From Marinobacterium lutimaris (GTDB taxonomy: Bacteria; Pseudomonadota; Gammaproteobacteria; Pseudomonadales; Balneatricaceae), in the NCBI RefSeq assembly GCF_900108065.1, contig NZ_FNVQ01000001.1:1736001-1800000 (forward strand): a stretch of 64,000 bases of DNA, given 5' to 3'. Below, piece by piece: positions 36,142 to 44,576 of the stretch. A program made the position numbers and the translations under genes. Positions within the stretch are counted from its first letter, which is position 1, and each line of letters starts with the position of its first letter. The notes under the pieces were generated by a model. The model was given only the letters and a program-made list of their open reading frames with translations. It was not told the DNA's origin and searched no databases.

Positions 36142-37134
36142 ATGACTACGACTCTGGATCAGAAGTTCTCCAACCCCGGCATCGGCCTGGGCTGCATGAA
36201 CCTCTCCCACGCCTACGGCACGCCGGTGGCGGAAGACGAAGCGATCAATGCGCTGCATGCCGCGTTCGATATGGGCTACCGCCATTTCGATACCGCCACC
36301 CTGTACGGCGGCGGCAAGAACGAAACCCTGGTGGGCAAGGCACTGAAACAGAAGCGCCAGTCATTTTTCCTGGCCAGCAAGTGCGGCATGGAAATCAGCC
36401 AGGAAACCGGCAAGAAAGAGATCAACGGACGCCCGGAAACCATCAAGCGCCAGTGTGAAGCCAGTCTGCGTCGTCTGCAGACTGAAACCATCGACCTCTA
36501 CTACCTTCACCGCCTCGACCCCAATGTGGCCATTGAAGAGAGCGTAGGCGCACTGTCCGATCTGGTACGCGAAGGCAAGATCGGCGCTATCGGCCTGTCC
36601 GAAGTGTCCGCCGCTACACTCGCACGCGCGCAGCAGGAACACCCCATCGCCGCGCTGCAAACCGAATACTCACTCTGGTCCCGCAACCCTGAGATTGCGG
36701 TACTTGAGCACTGCCGTAAGACCGGCACCGCATTTGTCGCTTTCAGCCCGCTGGCACGCGGCTTTTTGACCAACACCCTGCGTGACGTCAGCACGCTGGA
36801 AGCCAAGGATATCCGCAACAACATGCCGCGTTTCAATGCGGACAACTATGCGGAAAACCTGAAATTGCTCGACGAATACACCCAGATCGCCGAAGCCACA
36901 GGCTGCACCCCGGCCCAGCTGGCACTGGCCTGGGTTCAGGCACAGGGCGATTTCATCGTACCGATTCCCGGCACCCGCTTCGCTTCCCACATGGAAGAGA
37001 ACCTGGCCGCCGACGAGGTTTCGCTGGACCCCAGAACGCTGGAGCGTCTTAACGCGCTGATCAACCAGAGCACCGTTCACGGCCCGCGTTACAGCGAAGC
37101 CCAGCAGAAAGAGATCGATACGGAACAGTTTTAA
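36142..37134 (+). CDS. Aldo/keto reductase in the protocatechuate gene group
   Basis: 330 aa, NADPH-dependent (beta/alpha)8 barrel. Catalytic Asp/Tyr/Lys/His set is seen as FDTATLYGGGKNE, FLASKCGM and DLYYLHRLDP; the cofactor end is IPIPGTRFASHMEENL-like (VPIPGTRFASH). The start at 36142 follows GAGG. It lies between ligC and the TRAP genes on one strand. No step of PCA 4,5-cleavage needs it, so it may act on an upstream aldehyde or detoxify a semialdehyde; not proven. Confidence 0.88.
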   Translation: MTTTLDQKFSNPGIGLGCMNLSHAYGTPVAEDEAINALHAAFDMGYRHFDTATLYGGGKNETLVGKALKQKRQSFFLASKCGMEISQETGKKEINGRPETIKRQCEASLRRLQTETIDLYYLHRLDPNVAIEESVGALSDLVREGKIGAIGLSEVSAATLARAQQEHPIAALQTEYSLWSRNPEIAVLEHCRKTGTAFVAFSPLARGFLTNTLRDVSTLEAKDIRNNMPRFNADNYAENLKLLDEYTQIAEATGCTPAQLALAWVQAQGDFIVPIPGTRFASHMEENLAADEVSLDPRTLERLNALINQSTVHGPRYSEAQQKEIDTEQF

Positions 37135-37256
37135 TGAAAAGCCAAAGGGTCTGTAACCAGGCCCTCGCTGTACCCCAACAACATCCTAACTAAACGATAA
37201 CAACCATAATAATAACAATAACTTGGAAAGGCATAACAAGACACGAGGCGAAACCT

Positions 37257-38285
37257 ATGAAAACAATTATGAAGACGGCCGCGCTCTCCGCTGCAATTGC
37301 AGCCTCCAGCTTTGGAACCACCCAGGCGATGGCTGCCGATTACACTCTGCGTTTTGCACACTTTTTCCCGGCCGTTGCTGATGTCAGCAAGGACGTGTTC
37401 CAGGAGTGGGCGAAAACCGTAGAAGAAGAGTCCAATGGCCGTATCGCCGTAGAGATGTATCCTTCCTCCACCCTGGCCAAGCCGCCGGCGCTGTATGACT
37501 CCACTGTCAACGGCATCGCTGACATGGCTGCAACCGTGCAGGGCTACACCGCCAACCGTTTCCCGCTGACCCAGATCGTCGAACTGCCGGGTGTTGTTAA
37601 AACCGCAGAGCAAGGCTCATGCGTCATCCAGAGCCTGTTCGACGAAGGCCTGATCGCCGACGAATACAAGGACACCAAGCCGCTGTTCCTGTTCACCCAC
37701 GGCCAGGGCCACTTCCACCTCAAGGACACCGTGGTTGAGAAGCCGTCTGACCTGGCCGGCAAGCGCATCCGCCGCCCGACCTCCGTGGTCGCTAACCTGC
37801 TTGAAGAACTGGAAGCTCAGCCGGTCGGCATGCCTGCGCCCGAGTCTTACCAGTCCATGCAGCGCGGTGTTATCGATGGCGTCGCCCTGCCCTGGGAAGG
37901 CATGAAGTCCTTCCGCCTGAACGAACTGGCCAACACCCACACCGAAATCGGTGGTCTGTACAGCCTTTCCTTCGTGGTGACCATGAACACCCGTGTCTAC
38001 AACTCTATGCCGGATGACCTGAAAAAGGTGATCGACGACAACTCCGGCATGAAGTGGGCAGAGAAGACCGGCCTGGTATTCGACGCACTGGACGAAGCTG
38101 GACGTAAAGACGCCGTAGACGCAGGTCACACCATCGTCACCATCGAAGGCGGCGGTGAGAACCCGGACTGGAAACCGGTGCTTGATGCAGCGACCGAGTC
38201 CTACCTGAGTGAGCTGGAAGAAAAGGGACTGCCCGCTCGTGACGTGTACGCACGGACCATGGAACTGGCAACTAGCTGCCAGTAA
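37257..38285 (+). CDS. TRAP transporter periplasmic binding protein (DctP type)
   Basis: 342 aa. Signal peptide ends near AMAADYT (residue 25). TRAP binding-protein blocks are LRFAHFFPAVADVSKDVFQEW (split), IDGVALPWEGMKSFRLNE and the ligand-arginine region KRIRRPTSVVANLLEEL. The helical tail has a Cys near the end. With the two membrane genes it forms a Na+-dependent importer; context suggests an aromatic acid such as protocatechuate or a methoxy/hydroxybenzoate. Confidence 0.92.
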   Translation: MKTIMKTAALSAAIAASSFGTTQAMAADYTLRFAHFFPAVADVSKDVFQEWAKTVEEESNGRIAVEMYPSSTLAKPPALYDSTVNGIADMAATVQGYTANRFPLTQIVELPGVVKTAEQGSCVIQSLFDEGLIADEYKDTKPLFLFTHGQGHFHLKDTVVEKPSDLAGKRIRRPTSVVANLLEELEAQPVGMPAPESYQSMQRGVIDGVALPWEGMKSFRLNELANTHTEIGGLYSLSFVVTMNTRVYNSMPDDLKKVIDDNSGMKWAEKTGLVFDALDEAGRKDAVDAGHTIVTIEGGGENPDWKPVLDAATESYLSELEEKGLPARDVYARTMELATSCQ

Positions 38286-38302
38286 CACGAACGGAGTAAC
38301 CC

Positions 38303-38815
38303 ATGAAACAGATTACGCGCCTGGTCGACGCTGTTGCATTCTGGATGCAACAGCTTAGCGGAGTGCTAATCGTTGCGATGATGGTGACGGTCCTTCTGGA
38401 CGTCACCACACGCTTCGTCTTCAAAGTGACCGACGGTGGTATCGATCTCACCTTTATCGGCGGTATCGAGATCATCAAGTACGGCCTGCTGTTTACCATT
38501 CTGTTCGCGCTGCCTTACTGCGTGGACCGCTCCCAGGTGGTTGTCGACCTGTTCACCGAGCGTCTGAGTGACCGTAAAAAGTCGTTCCTTGAGGGGATCT
38601 ACTTTCTCGGCTACACCCTGCTCGGCGCCGGTATGACAATCCGCTTCTATGAAGCTGTGCACGGGGCGGTCATGAGTGGTACCACCACCCAGGACCTGCT
38701 GATCCCGATGAATTACATCTACGCACTTACGATGTTTGCTACTGGCATGCTGGCGATTCGCGCCCTGCTGGTCGCCAAGCAACGTCTTTGTACAGCAATG
38801 GGGTTTAGCGCATGA
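38303..38815 (+). CDS. TRAP transporter small membrane subunit (DctQ type)
   Basis: 170 aa with four membrane segments and the DctQ pattern (VDLFTERLSDRKKSFLEGI in the middle loop). It overlaps the next gene as ATGA (38812-38815) and follows dctP by 17 bases. Confidence 0.9.
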   Translation: MKQITRLVDAVAFWMQQLSGVLIVAMMVTVLLDVTTRFVFKVTDGGIDLTFIGGIEIIKYGLLFTILFALPYCVDRSQVVVDLFTERLSDRKKSFLEGIYFLGYTLLGAGMTIRFYEAVHGAVMSGTTTQDLLIPMNYIYALTMFATGMLAIRALLVAKQRLCTAMGFSA

Positions 38816-40098
38816 GTTCTGCCACTATCGGTTTGATCTGCATCTGTCTGATGCTGGTCATGATGGCGCTGCGGGCACCTATTGCCTTGTCCATGGCAGC
38901 CATCGGTTTCGTCGGTTTCTCCTGGATCATCGCGTTTGATCCGGCGATGGCCATTCTTGAGAACGGCCCGTTTGAAACCCTCTCCAACTACAGCTTCAGC
39001 CCCATCCCGATGTTTATCATGATGGGTGTGTTCGCCTCACGAGCGAAGATGTCTGACCAGCTATTCTCCGGGGCCAGGGCGCTGTTCGGCGCCTGGCGCG
39101 GCGGTATTTCGCTGGCGGCGATTCTCTCCTGCGGCATCTTCTCAGCGATCTCCGGATCCTCCGTCGCGACTGCGGCGAGCATGTCTCGCGTGGCACTGCC
39201 GGAGATGAAGAAGCACGGCTATGCCGACTCCCTGGCCACCGGCACCCTGGCTGCCGGCGGTACGCTCGGCATCATGATTCCGCCGTCTATCGCACTGCTG
39301 CTGTACGCCCTGATCACCGAGCAGTCAGTGGGCGATATGTTCATCGCCGGTATGATTCCGGGTATTCTCGGCCTGGTACTTTACTGTGTAACCATCAGCG
39401 TCCTGGTCAAGTTCAAACCGGAACTGGCGACACCGGGTGAAGCGACTACCCTGCGCGAAAAGCTGATTGGTCTTAAGGGTCTGATCCCGTTCACTGCCGT
39501 GTTCGCAATCATCATCGGCGGTATCTACACCGGCCTGTTTACACCGACCGAAGCGGCCGCCATCGGCGCCTTCGCTACCCTGGTCGTTGCCGTCTGGCGC
39601 GGCATGAACTTCGAAGAGTTCCGCGAATCTCTGCAGGAAACCATGATCACATCGGCAATGATCTTCTTCATGATCATCGGTGCCGAGGTGTTCGGTTACT
39701 TCCTCAGCGTGTCGCGCATCTCCTTCGAGCTGGTAAGCTTCGTCGACAGCCTGAACCTGACACCGTTCATGATCCTGATCTGCGTACTGATCCTGTTCAT
39801 GCTGCTTGGCTGTGTCATGGACAGTATCGCCATGCTGCTGCTGACCGTACCGGTGGTTTACCCGCTGGTTGAAGCAGCCGGTTTTGATCCGATCTGGTTC
39901 GGTATCGTTGCAGTTATCACCGTGGAACTTGGCCTGATAACGCCCCCGGTGGGGATGAACGTGTTCGTGATAAAAGCGTTCGCGCCCGATATCTCTATCG
40001 GTTCGATCTACAAGGGTGTTATGCCCTTCGTAATCTCCGATATCGTGCGCCTGGCGCTGATCATCGCCTTCCCGGCACTGGCGCTCGGTCTGCTATAA
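38812..40098 (+). CDS. TRAP transporter large membrane subunit (DctM type)
   Basis: 428 aa with about twelve hydrophobic segments. Transport-domain motifs include SGSSVATAASMSRVALPEM, GGTLGIMIPPSIALLLYA and PTEAAAIGAFATL; the late LGLITPPVGMNVFVIKAF completes the DctM signature. Forms the elevator domain that moves substrate with Na+. Confidence 0.94.
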   Translation: MSSATIGLICICLMLVMMALRAPIALSMAAIGFVGFSWIIAFDPAMAILENGPFETLSNYSFSPIPMFIMMGVFASRAKMSDQLFSGARALFGAWRGGISLAAILSCGIFSAISGSSVATAASMSRVALPEMKKHGYADSLATGTLAAGGTLGIMIPPSIALLLYALITEQSVGDMFIAGMIPGILGLVLYCVTISVLVKFKPELATPGEATTLREKLIGLKGLIPFTAVFAIIIGGIYTGLFTPTEAAAIGAFATLVVAVWRGMNFEEFRESLQETMITSAMIFFMIIGAEVFGYFLSVSRISFELVSFVDSLNLTPFMILICVLILFMLLGCVMDSIAMLLLTVPVVYPLVEAAGFDPIWFGIVAVITVELGLITPPVGMNVFVIKAFAPDISIGSIYKGVMPFVISDIVRLALIIAFPALALGLL

Positions 40099-40121
40099 CG
40101 TAGATCAGACCCAGCTGACCC

Positions 40122-40153
40122 AAGGCCGGGAGGCCTCCCCTCCTCCCGGCCTT
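40122..40153 (+). terminator. Terminator of the ligC-AKR-TRAP transcript
   Basis: A 12-bp perfect stem AAGGCCGGGAGG / CCTCCCGGCCTT around eight bases, followed by CTTATCT. The AraC gene starts 18 bases later, so it may also limit read-through into that gene. Confidence 0.8.
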
Positions 40154-40170
40154 CTTATCTGGAGAGGCAT

Positions 40171-41085
40171 ATGAAAGCAGAGTCTCTCGGCAAAGCCGTA
40201 TCCGGCAGCATCTCCAACTTCGCGCTCTACAGCGAAGCCCAGTCTGCGGACGATCCGGAATTTATCCATATCGAGGATATTCCCAGCCGCGCCCGCCTGT
40301 TTGACTGGACCATCAATATTCACACCCATCCGCGCATGTACCAGCTGGTCTATGTTCGTACCGGCCAGGTTCGCATCCATATCGACGGCGAAGAGCGTAA
40401 AGAACCGGCCCCCTGCATCATCACCATTCCGCCCTCAGTGGTGCATGGCTTTGAGTTTGGCCGTGAAACCACCAACGGCGCCGTCATTACCGTCTCGCAA
40501 CTGGTGATCATGGATGAGCAGTTCCAGCGCGATTTCCCGTTTGTCGAAGAGATGCTGCGCACACCGCAGATCGTGCCTCTAGGCCAGCACCCCGGTGATA
40601 CCGAGTTTATCGGCCAACTGATCACACAGATGGAAGAGGAGTACCACGAGCGCCGTACCGGCAAAAAGCAGATGTTCGAATGGCTGCTCTACTCACTGAT
40701 GCTCAAGGTTGGACGCCGCATCCAGGCCAGCCGCCGTGCCCGCGACGAAGGCCACTACGAGCGCCTGTACAGACTGCTGACCCAGCTCGTCGAGCACCAC
40801 TACCGCGAGCACAAACCGGCCACCTTCTACTCCGAGGAACTGCATACCACCACCACCTCGCTAAACCGGGCCTGTACCGCCGTGGCCGGCAAATGCCTCA
40901 CCGAACTGCTGCACGACCGCCTGACCCTGGAGGCACAACGGATGCTGATCTACTCCTCAGTGCCGGTCTCATTGATCGCCTATGACCTGGGCTTCAACGA
41001 TCCGGCGTATTTCTCCCGCTTCTTCAAGCGACGCACAGGCATGGCGCCGATAACCTTCAGAGAGATGCGGGACAGAGACGAATAA
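40171..41085 (+). CDS. AraC family regulator, PobR-like
   Basis: 304 aa. An N-terminal cupin sensor (INIHTHPRMYQLVYVRTGQV, then ITIPPSVVHGFEFG) precedes two HTH motifs at the C-terminus (residues about 205-300; DLGFNDPAYFSRFFKRRTG). The layout fits PobR-type activators of 4-hydroxybenzoate hydroxylase. No pobA is in the window, so the target may be the adjacent TRAP genes. Confidence 0.85.
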   Translation: MKAESLGKAVSGSISNFALYSEAQSADDPEFIHIEDIPSRARLFDWTINIHTHPRMYQLVYVRTGQVRIHIDGEERKEPAPCIITIPPSVVHGFEFGRETTNGAVITVSQLVIMDEQFQRDFPFVEEMLRTPQIVPLGQHPGDTEFIGQLITQMEEEYHERRTGKKQMFEWLLYSLMLKVGRRIQASRRARDEGHYERLYRLLTQLVEHHYREHKPATFYSEELHTTTTSLNRACTAVAGKCLTELLHDRLTLEAQRMLIYSSVPVSLIAYDLGFNDPAYFSRFFKRRTGMAPITFREMRDRDE

Positions 41086-41162
41086 CCGACAGCAGCGCCA
41101 GATAGCGTTTTTCACTGAGTTCGTTATGATAGCGGCACACTCGCCGGTATCGATTTAACACC

Positions 41163-41669
41163 ATGAAAAACATACGCTTTTATCTTTTCCTGATGGCAAT
41201 GCCACTCATTACCACCGCTGCGATTTACTGGCTGAGCCAAACCACCAGGGTCGATAACGGCGCCACATTCCTGCTCACTTCTCTGCCCTATTTCTTCTTT
41301 ATCTACTTTTACGGCCTGTTCGACTGGAGCCCGTTCGCCTGGGCCGAGCGTATCCGAGAGAAGCACGGAAAATCCGCCTGCGAATTTTTCAAAAAGGCCG
41401 GCTTCGCCTCCATAGGCGTCAGCGCATTTCTCTACCTGGGGTCCGATCAGATATTCCAGAGCCTGGGCTTCACCCGTGTCGATGTAGACCGCACCAGCCA
41501 CACCCAGACGCCCTACTACTATCAGCGCGACCCATCGGAAAAGGCCAAAGCTGAACAAGAGGAAAAAGAGCGCAAAATGTGGGAAGAACTCAATGCAGCG
41601 CTGGAGAAGCGCTTTGCCGAAGAGGATGCCGAACAGGCAAAAGAATCCGGCCTCTCTGAAGAACAGTAG
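41163..41669 (+). CDS. Membrane protein with charged coiled-coil tail, unknown function
   Basis: 168 aa. Two membrane segments at residues about 5-22 and 37-60, a further hydrophobic patch near 80-95, then a Lys/Glu-rich helical tail (SEKAKAEQEEKERKMWEELN). Not recognised. Last host gene before the prophage. Confidence 0.6.
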   Translation: MKNIRFYLFLMAMPLITTAAIYWLSQTTRVDNGATFLLTSLPYFFFIYFYGLFDWSPFAWAERIREKHGKSACEFFKKAGFASIGVSAFLYLGSDQIFQSLGFTRVDVDRTSHTQTPYYYQRDPSEKAKAEQEEKERKMWEELNAALEKRFAEEDAEQAKESGLSEEQ

Positions 41670-41732
41670 GCATCCACTTTACTGCCAGCCTAACTAGAAG
41701 CGTTTTGGAAAGTTGTGAAGGCACAAACAAAA

Positions 41733-41761
41733 ACAGCGGGTCGCTTTCGCTAACCCGCTGT
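41733..41761 (-). terminator. Original terminator of the tRNA-Val gene
   Basis: Stem ACAGCGGGT / ACCCGCTGT with an 11-base loop; on the minus strand it runs into TTTTTGTTTG. It sits 15 bases beyond the tRNA 3' end and in the same orientation. It may also serve the plus-strand gene before it. Confidence 0.82.
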
Positions 41762-41775
41762 CTTTGTAAAGAATT

Positions 41776-41820
41776 TGGTAGGACTAAGCAGACTCGAACT
41801 GCTGACCCCCACCATGTCAA
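41776..41820 (-). pseudogene. 3' half of tRNA-Val(GAC): prophage attachment core
   Basis: On the minus strand the sequence reads anticodon loop TTGACAT, stem GGTGG, variable GGGTC, T arm AGCAG-TTCGAGT-CTGCT, acceptor strand TAGTCCT, A and CCA. The 5' part needed to pair (AGGACTA, D arm) is missing: upstream DNA diverges just before the anticodon loop. This is the classical att core left when a phage integrates into a tRNA 3' half. The intact, rebuilt tRNA should be at the other prophage end. Confidence 0.88.
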
Positions 41821-41931
41821 GACCGTGGAATATCAGCACTAAGCTATTGATAGCATTGAAGAATAACGCTTATTCACGGGTGTAAAAATGCGCCATTTCC
41901 GCTCGTTATAGATCAAATACTTAGCTGCGCC

Positions 41932-41950
41932 AGCAATACTGTATATTGCT
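41932..41950. promoter_or_regulatory. 7-bp inverted repeat in the prophage end region
   Basis: Perfect dyad AGCAATA-CTGTA-TATTGCT. It lies about 190 bases before the two plus-strand cargo genes and could be an operator for them. The gap 41821-42137 otherwise holds only the hairpin at 41965. Confidence 0.4.
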
Positions 41951-41964
41951 AACGAATCTTCCGG

Positions 41965-41995
41965 TCGAGCACCTCATTACGAGTGAGGCGCTCGA
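41965..41995 (+). other. Strong stem-loop upstream of the prophage cargo genes
   Basis: TCGAGC-A-CCTCA pairs with TGAGG-C-GCTCGA: eleven pairs with one mismatch and a 7-base loop. No U tract follows, so it is not a standard terminator. It may be part of an untranslated leader. Confidence 0.45.
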
Positions 41996-42137
41996 TTCGC
42001 CATTCCGCTTTGCTGATCAGCGACTTGCGGAAGCGATGCGTCCTAAATCTTTTCTGATGGTTGGCTGCAAGCGCCTGATATGGCTAGATAGCAGGTGGCC
42101 TTTTAGGACACTATTTTATTAATTATCGAGGCAGGTC

Positions 42138-42395
42138 ATGCGCCCACCTATATATTCAGCAACACCAACGACATGGGTCGATGCCCAAATGGCGATTCAT
42201 CCGTCAGATGCCGTGAACAGTGCCCTCTTTCTTGGCGCGATGCTCAAGATAGCTGCCGACTGGCCAGACAAGTCGGTAGTGGAGAATCTGATGATGAATC
42301 AACTCAATCTGTACTTCGTCGCCAATACTATGGATCTTGGCGGAATCCCTGTAGAAAACGACCTGGTTGAGGCTATGCTCAGCGCCATCTCATGA
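42138..42395 (+). CDS. Prophage cargo gene 1, 85 aa, unknown function
   Basis: Small soluble protein with GAGG six bases before the ATG. Sequence blocks such as HPSDAVNSALFLGAMLKIA and VVENLMMNQLNLYFV suggest a compact helical fold. Its stop overlaps the next start as ATGA. It is read against the late operon, between the att site and the tail genes, a common place for lysogenic-conversion or defence genes. No family recognised. Confidence 0.65.
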   Translation: MRPPIYSATPTTWVDAQMAIHPSDAVNSALFLGAMLKIAADWPDKSVVENLMMNQLNLYFVANTMDLGGIPVENDLVEAMLSAIS

Positions 42396-42646
42396 GCAAA
42401 TGCCCACACCTAGATGAACCACGATTCATAGCCCTGGTCGATAAAATGGTCGAGCGGTACGAACAGAAGCGTGCTGCGGGTGAGGATCGGATCGAAATGA
42501 GACTTCAGGCAGGCGCCGGCGAGGCTTACAGCAGCTGGCCGGCGATGTATCTGGAGGAGATTTTAACGGCGAAGGGATATCGGGTGAATGTCCGGAGCTG
42601 GACCGGCGCTGGGTTTACTTCTGAGATTGAGGTCGAGACGGAGTAG
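42392..42646 (+). CDS. Prophage cargo gene 2, 84 aa, unknown function
   Basis: Coupled to cargo gene 1 by a 4-base overlap. Contains HLDEPRFIALVDKMVERYEQ (amphipathic helix) and a beta-rich C-terminus (YRVNVRSWTGAGFTSEIEV). Five bases from the end of the converging tail gene. The pair behaves as an operon; a toxin-antitoxin or exclusion role is untested speculation. Confidence 0.65.
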   Translation: MSKCPHLDEPRFIALVDKMVERYEQKRAAGEDRIEMRLQAGAGEAYSSWPAMYLEEILTAKGYRVNVRSWTGAGFTSEIEVETE

Positions 42647-42651
42647 GTGCC

Positions 42652-43179
42652 CTACTCTTGAGGATCGATCGGCAGGTAGTTTGCAAACTCAATGGCGTTG
42701 ATCTGGTCGATCGCGTCCACAGCCGCCAGATCTACATCGGCCAGGGCGCGCATGGCGGCCTGTTTGGCGGCAAAACGGATGCGGTATTCAGCCCCCACGG
42801 CAGCCGCCACCGCTTTGCCTTCGGCCAGGGTTAGGGTGTGCGGGTCGTTGTTGATATCGAACAGGGTCACTGTTGTTGCGCCGTCGAACTCCTGCAGCTG
42901 GACCTCGCCATTGATCGCCATGGCGGAGTCAAAACCTCCATTCCAGATAGTACCATCAGCCAGCGTGACCGGTTCGCGGTAGCTGATTTCAGCATCATAT
43001 CGAACAGTTGATTGCTGACGAGATAGAACCCGCTCAGGCGTCAGTGCAACAGGATCTGGAGCAACTTGAGTCCACGGTCCGTCAGGCCAGTTTTCAGGAT
43101 GCGCCTTCGGTATTGATGCACCAAGGTGTTTTGTAATTTCTCTGTGTGTACCGGCAAACGTGCCGTTTGTGTATTTCAT
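42652..43179 (-). CDS. Phage tail-fibre-associated protein, DUF4376-like
   Basis: 175 aa. The C-terminal 110 residues resemble DUF4376: TLADGTIWNGGFDSAMAING, then TLFDINNDPHTLTLAEG and a final helical region. Such genes follow tail fibres in many phages. Last gene of the late transcript. Confidence 0.7.
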   Translation of the reverse strand: MKYTNGTFAGTHREITKHLGASIPKAHPENWPDGPWTQVAPDPVALTPERVLSRQQSTVRYDAEISYREPVTLADGTIWNGGFDSAMAINGEVQLQEFDGATTVTLFDINNDPHTLTLAEGKAVAAAVGAEYRIRFAAKQAAMRALADVDLAAVDAIDQINAIEFANYLPIDPQE

Positions 43180-43191
43180 TCAATGTTCTCG

Positions 43192-43929
43192 TTATTCATT
43201 TGGGAAAGTAGATGTTGGCAACGTAAAGGAATCCGTATAACGAGCAACGCCAATAGTCAGCCTGAAATCGTCTACCCAGCCTGAATAAAAACTAGTAGGG
43301 CCACTCGTTGGCGTATCTATTGATCCTATAGAAAATTGAGCCGATACGTCATTTAGTGTGGAGTTTGCCCCTCCTTGAACCCCGTCTAATGTGCCATTAA
43401 TAAAGCAACGGAGTACTCCAGACTCTCGTGTAACAGCGACATGTTGAAAAGCTGTTGTTGACAGCGTACCTGATGAGGATACTGTATAGATGGTAGTAGT
43501 ACCTCCGCGCAAAACAGCCTCAAGCTGTCCTACTGTATTTATGCGCAGCTGTAACGCAATTGCCGAAGATGAAGAGTCACTCTGTCTTGAAGCTATTACC
43601 CTATATGTTCCGATCACGGCACTGGGCTTAATCCAGCACTCAATAGTAAAATCACTAGTGCCGATATTATAAGCACTTGATGCGCTACTAAGGACATTAG
43701 AAGCTCCATCGAAGTACCCAGAAGCTCCTCCGAATTTACTTTCATCGGTGTCTATCTGCGCGGAGCCAATCGCCACCCACGATCCGCCGATTTCATCGGC
43801 GAACATAGTGCTTGTATTAGCCCCATCCATATGAAGAAGCGCAGCAACGTTCGCAAAGTATGGATCCCCGCTACCATCACCGCCACCGCCAGCTAAACCT
43901 GCCGCTGCCCGTGCCATGTTATGAAACAT
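43192..43929 (-). CDS. LamG/concanavalin-like tail protein, probable receptor binding
   Basis: 245 aa. After a Gly-rich start (residues 12-20) a LamG-type jelly roll is seen: FDGASNVLSS, DFTIECWIKPS, FQHVAVTRESGVLRCFINGT and WVDDFRLTIGVARY. LamG domains at phage tail tips bind carbohydrate. It touches the next upstream gene by one base. Confidence 0.78.
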   Translation of the reverse strand: MFHNMARAAAGLAGGGGDGSGDPYFANVAALLHMDGANTSTMFADEIGGSWVAIGSAQIDTDESKFGGASGYFDGASNVLSSASSAYNIGTSDFTIECWIKPSAVIGTYRVIASRQSDSSSSAIALQLRINTVGQLEAVLRGGTTTIYTVSSSGTLSTTAFQHVAVTRESGVLRCFINGTLDGVQGGANSTLNDVSAQFSIGSIDTPTSGPTSFYSGWVDDFRLTIGVARYTDSFTLPTSTFPNE

Positions 43930-44576
43930 TAACTCCAGCCCCCGCAGTCGAACCCAACGACCTCGTCGCCGTCGTGTGTGAACTCCAGATAGTGCGTCGC
44001 CTTCAGCTCAGGGGTGGTGCCGTTTGACCAGTGCCCAAGCCCCGTGTAACCCAATGCGTAGGTGTCGCCACCGATGACCTTGTACGACACAGATTGCCCA
44101 GCGCCCAAATCAGTAAGGTCCAGCGTCGTGTTCGCCGCTAGCGTTAGTTTCTGTTTCCCGCCTGTACCTCGGTCAAGAGTCGCACCTGAAGCAGCATTAA
44201 TGGTCTCCGCGAACTCAGTGATAGTGCCATCGACCAGCGTTCCTCCAGATGTTGTCATTAGCCCTGACACATCGGGAATGCTGTCCAGCGTCGAAGCGGT
44301 GACAACAAGCCTCATGATGTCGCCCACTTCCCAATCAAGCGCGATCGTTCCGTCGACGCCCCGGGTGACCGTGCCATCATAGGCCCAGTCGATAAGCTCA
44401 GCTCTAGTCATCACGACTTTGCCGTTAACCGTTTCTTCACGGCACACAAGAAAACGATAAAAATCACCAGAGGCAAGCGCATCTGGTGCCGTGCCGACAG
44501 AGATGGCTGAATCTGCTGCCAGCACGGGCGCCGTTATAAGCGTCGAATAAAAATCCATTCCATACTTACGCGCCAT
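43929..44576 (-). CDS. Phage tail protein, unknown family
   Basis: 215 aa, beta-rich and low in charge, with ELIDWAYDGTVTRGVDGTIA in the middle and a GGKQKLTLAANTTLDLTDLG repeat-like beta segment, similar in style to distal-tail proteins. Overlaps the Cys-rich gene by 11 bases. Confidence 0.6.
   Translation of the reverse strand: MARKYGMDFYSTLITAPVLAADSAISVGTAPDALASGDFYRFLVCREETVNGKVVMTRAELIDWAYDGTVTRGVDGTIALDWEVGDIMRLVVTASTLDSIPDVSGLMTTSGGTLVDGTITEFAETINAASGATLDRGTGGKQKLTLAANTTLDLTDLGAGQSVSYKVIGGDTYALGYTGLGHWSNGTTPELKATHYLEFTHDGDEVVGFDCGGWS

Noticed and set aside
41776-41860. A complete tRNA gene
   Set aside because: Only the 3' half is present; no AGGACTA acceptor strand or D arm is found upstream of the anticodon loop.
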